From the NCBI GenBank assembly GCA_024401395.1, contig JAKSLD010000018.1, forward strand, positions 1 to 64,000: 64,000 bases of DNA, given 5' to 3'. The notes below the pieces were generated by a model. The model did not search any database, was not told the DNA's origin, and saw nothing but the letters and a program-made list of their open reading frames with translations. Position numbers and translations under genes: made by a program. This DNA is from Bacteroidales bacterium (GTDB taxonomy: Bacteria > Bacteroidota > Bacteroidia > Bacteroidales > Marinilabiliaceae). Every line of letters begins with the position of its first letter. Position 1 is the first letter of the stretch. Positions 1 through 6,867 of this stretch are shown in pieces.

Positions 1-58
1 ACAAACAAACAAACAAACAAACAAACAAACAAACAAACAAACAAACAAACAAACAAAC
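1..58. repeat. (ACAA)n tetranucleotide microsatellite
   Basis: About 14.5 perfect copies of a 4-bp unit run from the first base of the window to position 58, so the true length is unknown. The tract is not inside a visible gene and ends 78 bp before the first gene of the retroelement. Tracts of this kind change length by slipped-strand mispairing. Because it lies upstream, a length change would alter promoter spacing rather than a reading frame, if it does anything. It could also be a neutral repeat at a contig edge. Confidence 0.95.
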
Positions 59-136
59 TTGTAGTATTACATACGGCAAGAACCACTCGTATAGGTACAT
101 AGGTACTGCTGTGTCTGAAAATGGAAACTTATTGGC

Positions 137-670
137 ATGGCAGGATTAGCAGATATATTGTTAGAAGAGTCAAAGAAGGCTCAAGATGTTATCCTGTTTT
201 TCAGAAACGGGGCGTTTTATCGTGCCTATAACCATAGTGCATATCTATTCTGGAATCTGATAGAGCAATTCAAGGTATTTCACAAGATTAACAAGTCGAC
301 AAAGCAAGAATACTATTTTGTAGGGGCGCCAGAGGGGTCGATGCTGAAGTATATTGCTGGACGGCAGTACACGCAGAACGAGCAAGGCGACATAGTTCTG
401 AGGCTAGATGCAGAGAAAGACAAGATGCCAGAAGATCTGACCTACGAAGAGTGGATAGCTCAATTTGCCAATGAAGAAAATGGAAGTATGGAAGAGGCTC
501 TGAAAGAGGTGCAGTATCTGCTACCCAAGGGAGGACCAGAGCTATACAAGGCGGTGTACAATCAGATAGTAGCGCTACCGCTAGAGCAAATGAACAGTAT
601 GGAGTGCCAAATGTTCCTATACGAACTGAGGAAGCAGATATTTGCCAACAAAAAGAAATTTCCATTTTAG
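137..670 (+). CDS. MutS domain I-like DGR accessory protein (MSL-type)
   Basis: Protein of 177 residues and the first gene of the retroelement unit, 12 bp before the Avd-like gene. Residues 18-31 (VILFFRNGAFYRAY) resemble the start of MutS domain I, where the family has a GDFYE-type motif. A later stretch near residue 62 (VGAPEGSMLKYIAG) resembles the GIPYHAVENYL region of MutS. Only domain I is present; there is no clamp or ATPase. The mismatch-reading Phe-X-Glu of MutS appears here as Phe27-Tyr28-Arg29, so the Phe is kept and the Glu is lost. As I recall, MutS-like proteins have been described beside other DGRs. The role here is inferred: binding the TR-RNA/cDNA hybrid or mismatched duplex. 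No signal peptide or membrane segment is seen. Confidence 0.65.
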   Translation: MAGLADILLEESKKAQDVILFFRNGAFYRAYNHSAYLFWNLIEQFKVFHKINKSTKQEYYFVGAPEGSMLKYIAGRQYTQNEQGDIVLRLDAEKDKMPEDLTYEEWIAQFANEENGSMEEALKEVQYLLPKGGPELYKAVYNQIVALPLEQMNSMECQMFLYELRKQIFANKKKFPF

Positions 671-682
671 GAGGGGCGGCGT

Positions 683-1042
683 ATGGCACTATATTCAGAA
701 TTACCAGTATATAGCAAGACCTACCAGCTATTGTGCGACGTGATGAGGCAGACACCCAATGTGAGGAGGGAGTACAGGTACACCATGTGTCAAGACCTTA
801 CAAGACTGCTGACAGACATGCTAGTGAACATATACGAAGCAAACAGGACGAGGGAAAAGCTAGATGCTATAGAAGAATTGCGGCGAAATGTGGTAAAGGT
901 AAAGATATATCTGCGAGCAATGGTAGATTTAAGGTTGACCTCCGAAGGGTGGTATGTCCAAGAAGCAGAGAAGGCAGAAGACGTGAGCAGACAACTGGCG
1001 TTGTGGGAAAAGTATCTGAGAGGGAAGAAACAGACTATGTGA
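683..1042 (+). CDS. avd: Avd-like four-helix-bundle DGR accessory protein
   Basis: Small helical, basic protein of 119 residues with the layout of the bacterial Avd / four-helix-bundle family: an N-terminal LPVYSKTYQLL segment, the REYRYTMCQDL segment, a long amphipathic helix with many Arg, Lys and Glu residues, and a C-terminal helix ending in KYLRGKK. In the Bordetella phage DGR, Avd forms a pentameric barrel that binds nucleic acid and the reverse transcriptase and is needed for cDNA synthesis and mutagenic homing. It lies 12 bp after the MutS-like gene and 42 bp before the first exported-protein gene, all on one strand, so co-expression is likely. Length matches the family (about 110-130 residues). 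Family assignment is from sequence appearance and context. Confidence 0.85.
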   Translation: MALYSELPVYSKTYQLLCDVMRQTPNVRREYRYTMCQDLTRLLTDMLVNIYEANRTREKLDAIEELRRNVVKVKIYLRAMVDLRLTSEGWYVQEAEKAEDVSRQLALWEKYLRGKKQTM

Positions 1043-1084
1043 CAAAGAAGACAATTACAATATTATTAACTAAATAAAATATCA

Positions 1085-1501
1085 ATGAAGCAGAAAAGAA
1101 TTCTAATGATGCTTATGGCTGGGGCGATAAGTGTTTCGGCTGCGTGGGCAGATGAAGATCCTGCTATTGTGGTGAACAAAGATACGTCGCCACAGTATGT
1201 GAAGCTGACTACTGCTGCTAAGATTACTATTTCGACAGAGGGAGGAGTAGTGAAGTTTGTTGTAGACGAGTCGGCAGAGAAGACAGGCGTTGCAGAAGGC
1301 GAGACGATATCCTTTGGTGTGTATGACTTTGATGCTGTGGAGACAGCGATAGAAGAGCTGTCGGCAGGCAAAGAGATCGTCGGGACGGAATACTACACAC
1401 TTCAAGGTGTGAAAGTAGACGAGCCACAAAAGGGTGTGATGATAATAAGAGTAGTCTATTCCGATGGTACAAGTGACAGTCTGAAAACAATAAAGAAGTA
1501 A
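1085..1501 (+). CDS. Small exported protein with possible C-terminal sorting domain
   Basis: Protein of 138 residues with a clear signal peptide (MKQKRILMMLMAGAISVSAAWA, likely cut after Ala22). The middle (VKLTTAAKITIS, GGVVKFVV, ISFGVYDF) is beta-rich and echoes the N-terminal domain of the next protein (VVITKVGGETIKVAIEDVQDITFAYE, residues about 24-49). The last third contains YYTLQGVKVDEPQKGVMIIR and ends in Lys-Lys, which resembles type A C-terminal sorting signals of the type IX secretion system, usually 'YxLxGxxV...GxYIVxx...KK'. It sits 10 bp before the DGR target, so the two may form a surface pair. No catalytic motif is visible. Function is unknown; export is well supported and type IX sorting is an inference. 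Confidence 0.65.
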   Translation: MKQKRILMMLMAGAISVSAAWADEDPAIVVNKDTSPQYVKLTTAAKITISTEGGVVKFVVDESAEKTGVAEGETISFGVYDFDAVETAIEELSAGKEIVGTEYYTLQGVKVDEPQKGVMIIRVVYSDGTSDSLKTIKK

Positions 1502-1511
1502 AGAAGAAAGT

Positions 1512-2306
1512 ATGAAGAAGATAATTATATCGGCCATTATGGGTTTGATGGCAGTGTGCGGTATGGCACAAGAGACACCAAATACAGTTGTAATAACAAA
1601 AGTGGGTGGCGAGACGATAAAAGTAGCCATTGAAGATGTTCAGGACATTACGTTTGCTTACGAGGCACCAGTGCCAACGGTAGATTTAGTTGACCTTGGT
1701 CTTTCTGTCAAGTGGGCAACATGTAACCTAGGTGCAACTTCACCGACAGATGCAGGATGGTATCTGGCGTGGGGCGAGACATCAGCAAAGACAAACTATA
1801 CTTGGGAGACTTATCTGTCAGACCTTGGCGGAACAATGACACAATGGCAAGATGCAGGCACAGACAAAGATCCACTGAAAGACTATGTCTATGGTGGTTC
1901 TCATTCTGAAGGTATCGGAGCTACAGCTTACGATGCTGCGACAGTTGCTTTAGGTGCGGGCTACCGTATGCCTACACAGACAGAGTTTGCAGAGCTAGCA
2001 AATACGGACAACTGTGCATGGGTATGGTATGATGAAGACAATACCGAATTCAATGGTGTAGCTGGCTATAAGGTAACATCAAAGAAGGCAGGCTATACAG
2101 GCAACTCTATCTTCCTTCCTGCGGCTGGCTGTCGTAACGGAGAGAGCCTCTACTACGAGGGTTCGCTCGGCGTCTACTGGTCGTCTACTCCTTACCCAGG
2201 CAACGCCGTCAGCGCGTACCACCTCGACTTCTATTCGGACTACGTCAGCCCGGACTACGGCAGTAACCGTTATAGCGGGTTCCCTGTTCGTCCTGTTTCA
2301 GAATAG
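1512..2306 (+). CDS. DGR target protein: exported, lectin-fold-like variable protein
   Basis: Protein of 264 residues. Residues 1-20 form a signal peptide (MKKIIISAIMGLMAVCGMAQ). Residues 24-50 form a short beta domain. Residues about 56-264 match the FISUMP/DUF1566-type module common in Bacteroidota (VDLGLSVKWATCNLGA, WGET, GYRMPTQTEF, YWSSTPY, FPVRPV), which is thought to adopt a C-type-lectin or formylglycine-generating-enzyme-like fold. That is the fold used by known DGR target proteins. Residues 202-264 are encoded by the variable repeat. Compared with the template, 20 codons are altered, 18 of them Asn codons in the TR. The TAG stop lies immediately after the VR. The ligand cannot be predicted. 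The current VR encodes many Tyr, Ser, Gly and Asp residues at variable sites, the usual chemistry of diversified binding surfaces. Confidence 0.9.
   Translation: MKKIIISAIMGLMAVCGMAQETPNTVVITKVGGETIKVAIEDVQDITFAYEAPVPTVDLVDLGLSVKWATCNLGATSPTDAGWYLAWGETSAKTNYTWETYLSDLGGTMTQWQDAGTDKDPLKDYVYGGSHSEGIGATAYDAATVALGAGYRMPTQTEFAELANTDNCAWVWYDEDNTEFNGVAGYKVTSKKAGYTGNSIFLPAAGCRNGESLYYEGSLGVYWSSTPYPGNAVSAYHLDFYSDYVSPDYGSNRYSGFPVRPVSE
2115..2303 (+). other. DGR variable repeat (VR)
   Basis: This stretch matches the template repeat at 2670-2858 over 189 bp without gaps (constant offset 555). There are 24 mismatches, and in all 24 the TR base is adenine: 13 A-to-G, 9 A-to-T and 2 A-to-C. No TR C, G or T differs. 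The last 28 bp (2276-2303) are invariant, as expected for the initiation-of-mutagenic-homing side. Just beyond, VR and TR diverge while keeping similar GTCCGATT and GTCGATT strings, which resembles the IMH/IMH* difference of known DGRs. Confidence 0.97.
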
Positions 2307-2669
2307 GTCCGATTCATTCTGATTGATTTAGATTCATTCATTTTTGGTGTCGGCTCGCCCTTAGAAGGCGAGCCGCGGCAAAAATGGGGTAACTTAAAAG
2401 AACGGCGAGAAAGAAAAATAAAGTAACGCTCATCCGAGGCTGGTGCCAGAATGGCATGGTGCTACGGCTCATGCCAGAGAGCGATTGACACATTCAATAC
2501 AGAGCGGCAGTCCGGTGGACGGGACGGGGATAGATGATACCGCCCGTCGGCAAATGGAACCATGAAAAAGTGGAAGTCGTTCGCAATCCATGTGCAGAGC
2601 GCTCACAGAGAGCGAAGAGAGCAATAGCCTTGCGAAGAGACTGAGACATGAGACTGTCCTGCGAAGAGG
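2307..2669 (+). ncRNA. Non-coding spacer, probable 5' part of the DGR template RNA
   Basis: No convincing gene lies in these 363 bp between target and template. The region is rich in short inverted repeats: a 9-bp arm pair at 2351-2359/2367-2375, a 7-bp pair at 2452-2458/2470-2476, and a GACGGG...CCCGTC pairing near 2518-2550. In studied DGRs the TR-RNA starts upstream of the TR and its flanks are folded and bind Avd and the reverse transcriptase. A role as the upstream part of that RNA is inferred; its ends are not visible. Confidence 0.5.
2351..2375 (+). promoter_or_regulatory. GC-rich hairpin downstream of VR
   Basis: Perfect 9-bp inverted repeat CGGCTCGCC / GGCGAGCCG around a 7-nt loop, 45 bp after the target stop codon. 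No T-run follows, so it is a poor intrinsic terminator. In the Bordetella phage DGR a hairpin or cruciform just after the VR boosts target recognition. This one is farther away than in Bordetella, so the same role is only a suggestion. Confidence 0.6.
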
Positions 2670-2858
2670 CTTCCTGCGGCTGGCTATCGTAACGGAGAGA
2701 ACCTCAACAACGAGGGTTCGAACGGCAACTACTGGTCGTCTACTCCTAACCCAGACAACGCCAACAACGCGTACAACCTCAACTTCAATTCGGACAACGT
2801 CAACCCGAACAACAACAATAACCGTTATAACGGGTTCCCTGTTCGTCCTGTTTCAGAA
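2670..2858 (+). repeat. DGR template repeat (TR)
   Basis: Template copy of the VR. Read in the VR frame it holds 21 Asn codons (AAC or AAT); mutating the adenines of AAY codons reaches many residues but never a stop codon. Adenines therefore sit where variation is wanted. The copy lacks the rest of the target gene and begins abruptly at the same base as the homology in the VR. It ends 31 bp before the reverse transcriptase gene. A long open frame across this region (2590-2880) is in a different frame and is not a gene. Confidence 0.97.
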
Positions 2859-2889
2859 AATGTCGATTGGCTTCGGGTGAGTATTTTAT

Positions 2890-4026
2890 ATGGAGACGAT
2901 GAAGAAAAAGGTGGGGAGAGAGCAGTTGCTGCTCGATTTGTACAGAGCATACAAGGGAGCAAGGAAACACAAGCGGGCAAAGAACTACCAGACACAATTT
3001 GAAGAACAACTAGAGAAAAATCTAGTAGAGTTGCGAGACGAGATCTACGAGCGGCGATATGAGCCACGACCCTCGCAGTGCTTTATGATACATGACCCCA
3101 AGATGAGAGAAGTCTTTGCGGCAGACTTCCGAGACAGAGTAGTGCACCATCTAGTGTATGATTATATTGCCAAGATGTTTGAGAGAACATTCATAGCAGA
3201 CACGTACAGCTGTATAAAAGGGCGTGGAACACACTACGGCATAAGGCGAGCACAGCGGATGATACAAGCTTGCTCGCAAAAAAACAAAGGAGAGTGCTAT
3301 GTGCTACAGATGGATATATCAGGGTATTTTATGAGCATAAACAGAGGGAAACTATTGGATATATGCAATAGAACCATAAATAAGATGCAGAAAAGAGAGA
3401 GCGATGAGAAAGGATTGCGATGGGAACAGAAGGTAGACATAGGAATGGTGAGGTATCTGCTAGAAAAGACAATAATGCTAGACCCTACAGATGGATGCTA
3501 TGTGATAGGAGACAGAGAAGAGTGGAAGAAGCTGCCAGACAACAAAAGCCTTTTCAAAGCAGAGGAAGGGCGAGGACTGCCAATAGGCAATCTGACCAGC
3601 CAGCTATTCAGCAATGTATATCTGAACGAGCTAGACCAATATGTGAAAAGAGAACTGGGGTGCGAATATTACGGCAGATATGTAGACGACTGGTTTGTGG
3701 TTCACAGGTCGAAAATATATTTGAGGAGACTGATACCCATAATCAGAGACTATCTAGGAAGAGAATTAGGCTTAGAAGTGCACCCCAGGAAGACGAAGAT
3801 AACCAAGGCGCAATATGGTGTAGCGTTTTTGGGGACATATATAAAACCAGACAGGATATATGTAGAGAATGGAACGTTGAAAAGGATGAGGAAGAAACTT
3901 AGAGCGGCGATACTAGACAAAGAAAAGAGTTTTGAGGGATTGAGGGCTACGGTGGATTCGTACAGAGGGATAACGGGGCACTGGAAGAGTTGGAAGGTTA
4001 GAGAAGAAGTGATGTGGGGGATATGA
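2890..4026 (+). CDS. DGR reverse transcriptase
   Basis: Protein of 378 residues from ATG 2890; an in-frame ATG at 2899 is an equally good start. It carries the RT fingers/palm motifs: YSCIKGRGTHYG (motif 2 area), QMDISGYF with catalytic Asp142, GLPIGNLTSQ at 229-238, and YVDD at 264-267 with the two other catalytic aspartates, followed by FLGTYIKP. The GNLTSQ form of motif 4 is typical of DGR reverse transcriptases, while group II intron enzymes usually have QGxxxSP. There is no maturase or endonuclease domain, and length agrees with DGR enzymes. In the family it copies the TR-RNA to cDNA with errors at adenines, and the cDNA replaces the VR. It lies directly after the TR. All three catalytic Asp are intact, so it should be active. 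Confidence 0.95.
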   Translation: METMKKKVGREQLLLDLYRAYKGARKHKRAKNYQTQFEEQLEKNLVELRDEIYERRYEPRPSQCFMIHDPKMREVFAADFRDRVVHHLVYDYIAKMFERTFIADTYSCIKGRGTHYGIRRAQRMIQACSQKNKGECYVLQMDISGYFMSINRGKLLDICNRTINKMQKRESDEKGLRWEQKVDIGMVRYLLEKTIMLDPTDGCYVIGDREEWKKLPDNKSLFKAEEGRGLPIGNLTSQLFSNVYLNELDQYVKRELGCEYYGRYVDDWFVVHRSKIYLRRLIPIIRDYLGRELGLEVHPRKTKITKAQYGVAFLGTYIKPDRIYVENGTLKRMRKKLRAAILDKEKSFEGLRATVDSYRGITGHWKSWKVREEVMWGI

Positions 4027-4078
4027 GCTATATTTTGCATAATATGAGTCGATGGTTGTTAAAAAAAGGCATTTTTAT

Positions 4079-4107
4079 TTTGGGGTAAACATTTTTTAGT
4101 ATATTTG
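4079..4107 (+). promoter_or_regulatory. Possible Bacteroidota promoter for the 4128 gene
   Basis: TTTG at 4079-4082 and TATATTTG at 4100-4107 match the -33 and TAnnTTTG -7 elements of Bacteroidota, with a 17-nt spacer (slightly shorter than the usual 19-21). The start codon follows 20 nt after the -7 element. Confidence 0.45.
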
Positions 4108-4127
4108 GACGATTTTACACAGAAACG

Positions 4128-4679
4128 ATGCGTTTTCAAGCACCGACCTTCACATACAGCATTGCAGAGCCGGGAGTAGCTAATGCTTCCTTGACCGTGG
4201 GTAATGATATGTTTGCAGACTTTGTGTTGCCGAATGTATGTAACCCCCTTGGCGATCTTCTTACGGGCTTCGTGGAAATGATAACTTGTCCTAAGCATTT
4301 ATGGGGCGAGGATAATGTTGTGCGAATTGTCTGGTATGGAGAAGATGAGCAGTACAACTGGGAGCTGGAGATGTTTGAAGAGAATTCGATATCGGTCAAG
4401 GTGTCACAAGTCAATGATTTCTTTGGAGATGAGGGAGTCGAGCTGCTTTCCTTTGAGTGTCAGTTAGACGAGTTGCTATTACCTATTATACAGAGTCTGG
4501 ATACCTTTATAAAGCAGACCGGTCTATTGAATTATCAGCAGCAGTGGCAGAAAGATGAGTTTCCGCTCACGCTGTTCCTATTCTTGAAGAAGCATCTTAT
4601 AGACAATGGCCGTTGGAACAGGCGGGAGGCGCAAAGGAAAGAAATACTCAATGATGAGATATTGATGCTTTTGGCATAA
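4128..4679 (+). CDS. Hypothetical protein, 183 residues
   Basis: I do not recognise this protein. It looks soluble: no signal peptide and no clear membrane segment. It is acidic in the middle (EDEQYNWELEMFEENS) and ends in a basic, helical tail (NRREAQRKEILNDEILMLLA). It stands alone, with a promoter-like TATATTTG element upstream and 321 bp of leader region downstream, and is separated from the retroelement by 101 bp. Nothing links it functionally to the DGR or to the ilv operon. Its base composition is like that of its neighbours. Small solitary proteins of this size beside accessory loci are sometimes immunity or regulatory proteins, but the sequence does not show that. Confidence 0.65.
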   Translation: MRFQAPTFTYSIAEPGVANASLTVGNDMFADFVLPNVCNPLGDLLTGFVEMITCPKHLWGEDNVVRIVWYGEDEQYNWELEMFEENSISVKVSQVNDFFGDEGVELLSFECQLDELLLPIIQSLDTFIKQTGLLNYQQQWQKDEFPLTLFLFLKKHLIDNGRWNRREAQRKEILNDEILMLLA

Positions 4680-4791
4680 ATATACGTGATGTACTTACGT
4701 ATTAGATGTTCAAGTTGCAGTTTTCACGTAAAATCCTCGTGCTCGGTGTTAATTTATTTACAACGAGTGTACAACATAACGAACTATTGCA

Positions 4792-4799
4792 TATATTTG
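4792..4799 (+). promoter_or_regulatory. Probable -7 element of the ilv operon promoter
   Basis: TATATTTG fits the TAnnTTTG -7 consensus. A start site a few bases downstream would give a 5' leader beginning about 15-20 nt before the leader-peptide ATG at 4823. I see no good TTTG -33 box at the usual distance. The upstream part of this gap (4680-4790) shows nothing else recognisable. Confidence 0.5.
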
Positions 4800-4822
4800 C
4801 ATCGTAATTATTACAAAAAGAA

Positions 4823-4894
4823 ATGTACAACGTACGCAACATACGAGTGGTTGTCCTACTTCTAAACCTTATTGTCCTAGTCGTACAAGGATAA
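4823..4894 (+). CDS. ilv leader peptide (attenuator, 23 codons)
   Basis: Short open frame translating to MYNVRNIRVVVLLLN followed by LIVLVVQG and a TAA stop. Fourteen of its 23 codons specify branched-chain residues: 7 Val, 5 Leu and 2 Ile, mostly in two runs. It lies 106 bp before ilvD, just after a TATATTTG promoter element and just before a terminator with a competing antiterminator. This is the classic design of ilv leader peptides: ribosomes stall on Val, Leu or Ile codons when charged tRNA is scarce and let the polymerase continue. A chance frame with this composition in this position is unlikely. The peptide itself probably has no function. Confidence 0.85.
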   Translation: MYNVRNIRVVVLLLNLIVLVVQG

Positions 4895-4896
4895 TG

Positions 4897-4969
4897 AGTG
4901 AGATGGTTGTTGCAGTATAAATAACATACAGAAACAAGGCCTTCTCACTTTCAGGTGAGGAGGCTTTTT
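4897..4969 (+). terminator. ilv attenuator: antiterminator/terminator switch
   Basis: Terminator: a stem of about 13 bp (4936-4948 with 4955-4967, two G-U pairs) followed by TTTTT. Antiterminator: 4897-4906 (AGTGAGATGG) pairs with 4940-4949 (CCTTCTCACT) at 9 of 10 positions, using the left arm of the terminator. The two structures exclude each other. A ribosome at the leader stop (4892-4894) would cover 4897-4906 and favour termination; a ribosome stalled on the upstream Val/Leu/Ile runs would leave it free. Confidence 0.85.
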
Positions 4970-5000
4970 GATTTGAAAAAATAAAACGAACTGACAAGAT

Positions 5001-6833
5001 ATGAAGCACGAACTTAGAAGCGCTACTACTACACAGGGTAGACGTATGGCAGGTGCCAGAGCTCTTTGGGCTGCTAATGGAATGAAGCCTGAGCAGGTTG
5101 GCAAACCTATTATTGCGATTGTGAATTCATTTACGCAATTTGTACCAGGTCACACACATTTGCACGAAATCGGTCAGGTCGTCAAGAGCGAGATAGAGAA
5201 GAGAGGATGTTTCGCTGCTGAGTTTAATACTATTGCCATTGACGATGGTATTGCGATGGGACATGACGGTATGCTTTACTCATTGCCATCGCGAGACATT
5301 ATAGCTGATTCAGTAGAGTACATGGTAAATGCTCACAAGGCGGATGCCATGGTATGTATTTCGAACTGTGACAAGATTACTCCTGGTATGCTTATTGCTG
5401 CCATGAGACTCAATATCCCAACAGTATTTGTGTCGGGCGGTCCAATGGAGGCAGGCGACCTGAATGGTACGAAGCTAGACTTGATAGATGCCATGATCAA
5501 GTCGGCCGACACAACACTATCAGATGAAGAAGTAGCAAAAGTAGAGGCGAAGGCTTGTCCTACCTGTGGTTCATGCTCGGGTATGTTTACAGCCAACTCA
5601 ATGAATTCATTGACAGAAGCCATTGGTCTTTCATTGCCAGGCAACGGTTCTATTGTAGCTACACACGAGAACAGACACAGACTCTTCTGCGATGCTGCAA
5701 AGCTCATCGTAGAGAACACATACAAGTATTACAGAGACGGAGACGAGAGCGTATTGCCAAAGAGCATTGCTGTCAAGGAAGCATTTATGAATGCCATGAC
5801 ACTTGACATAGCGATGGGCGGTTCGACAAATACCATTCTTCACCTTTTGGCTGTAGCCTACGAAGCGGGAGTAGACTTCAAGATGGCAGATATCGATGCA
5901 TTGAGCAGAAGAATACCATGCCTCTGTAAGGTTGCTCCAAATACACAGAAGTACCACATACAAGATGTAAACCGTGCTGGTGGTATTCTAGGTATTATGA
6001 ACGAGTTGGCAAAAGGCAAGCTAGTCAACACATCGCTCAAGCGAGTAGACGGCATGACCTTGAAAGAAGCTGTAGAGAAGTACGATATTACAGTTGAGCG
6101 TCCTACTCCTGCAGCCAAGAAGCTATACACATCGGCTCCAGCAAATAAGTTCTGCATCAGACTTGGTGCTCAGAATACATATTACGAGTCACTAGACACA
6201 GACAGAGCTAACGGTTGTATCCGCGATATAGAGCATGCCTACACAAAAGACGGAGGCTTGGCAGTATTGTTCGGCAACCTTGCTATTGACGGCTGTGTAG
6301 TCAAGACAGCGGGTGTAGACGAGTCGATCTGGCACTTTGAAGGTCCAGCTAAGGTATTTGATTCACAAGAGTTAGCTTGTGAGGGTATCCTTGGTGGCAA
6401 GATCAAGAGTGGAGACGTAGTAGTCATCACCCATGAGGGTCCAAAGGGCGGTCCAGGTATGCAAGAGATGCTTTACCCAACAAGCTATATCAAATCAATG
6501 CACCTTGGTAAAGAGTGTGCCTTGATTACAGACGGACGTTTCTCTGGCGGTACATCAGGATTGTCAATCGGACACATTTCACCAGAGGCTGCTGCAGGAG
6601 GAAATATCGGCTTGATTAAAGACGGCGATATTATTGAGATAGACATTCCATCAAGAAAGATATGCGTACATCTTTCAGACGAAGAGCTTGCTGCTCGTCG
6701 TGAAGAAGAGATGAAGAGAGGCAAGAAAGCCTTTACAGCACCTACACGACAGAGAAACGTACCAAAGAGCCTGATGGCATACGCATCGATGGTAAGTTCG
6801 GCAGACAAGGGTGCGGCACGTATTATTGAGTAA
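5001..6833 (+). CDS. ilvD: Dihydroxy-acid dehydratase
   Basis: Protein of 610 residues, full length for IlvD/Edd family enzymes. It dehydrates 2,3-dihydroxy-3-methylbutanoate (and -pentanoate) to the 2-keto acids, the third step of valine and isoleucine synthesis, using an iron-sulfur cluster. Visible family motifs are [12 protein letters not shown] and [18 protein letters not shown], which carry the cluster-ligand cysteines, and [20 protein letters not shown] near the C-terminus. It is cytoplasmic. It is the first structural gene after the attenuator and is followed 34 bp later by ilvB. Expression should depend on charged Val, Leu and Ile tRNA through the leader. Confidence 0.97.
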   Translation: MKHELRSATTTQGRRMAGARALWAANGMKPEQVGKPIIAIVNSFTQFVPGHTHLHEIGQVVKSEIEKRGCFAAEFNTIAIDDGIAMGHDGMLYSLPSRDIIADSVEYMVNAHKADAMVCISNCDKITPGMLIAAMRLNIPTVFVSGGPMEAGDLNGTKLDLIDAMIKSADTTLSDEEVAKVEAKACPTCGSCSGMFTANSMNSLTEAIGLSLPGNGSIVATHENRHRLFCDAAKLIVENTYKYYRDGDESVLPKSIAVKEAFMNAMTLDIAMGGSTNTILHLLAVAYEAGVDFKMADIDALSRRIPCLCKVAPNTQKYHIQDVNRAGGILGIMNELAKGKLVNTSLKRVDGMTLKEAVEKYDITVERPTPAAKKLYTSAPANKFCIRLGAQNTYYESLDTDRANGCIRDIEHAYTKDGGLAVLFGNLAIDGCVVKTAGVDESIWHFEGPAKVFDSQELACEGILGGKIKSGDVVVITHEGPKGGPGMQEMLYPTSYIKSMHLGKECALITDGRFSGGTSGLSIGHISPEAAAGGNIGLIKDGDIIEIDIPSRKICVHLSDEELAARREEEMKRGKKAFTAPTRQRNVPKSLMAYASMVSSADKGAARIIE

Positions 6834-6867
6834 TTGAGATTGAACCCATAATCGATCCGAAAAAAGA

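Noticed and set aside
1..58. Tandem repeat as a CRISPR array
   Set aside because: The unit is 4 bp with no spacers.
2590..2880. 96-residue open frame rich in Thr and Arg covering the TR
   Set aside because: It is an out-of-frame reading of the adenine-rich template repeat; no start context or family, and the TR explains the composition.
2890..4026. Reverse transcriptase of a group II intron or retron
   Set aside because: No maturase/X or endonuclease domain and no intron ends; the GNLTSQ motif and adjacent TR/VR fit a DGR.
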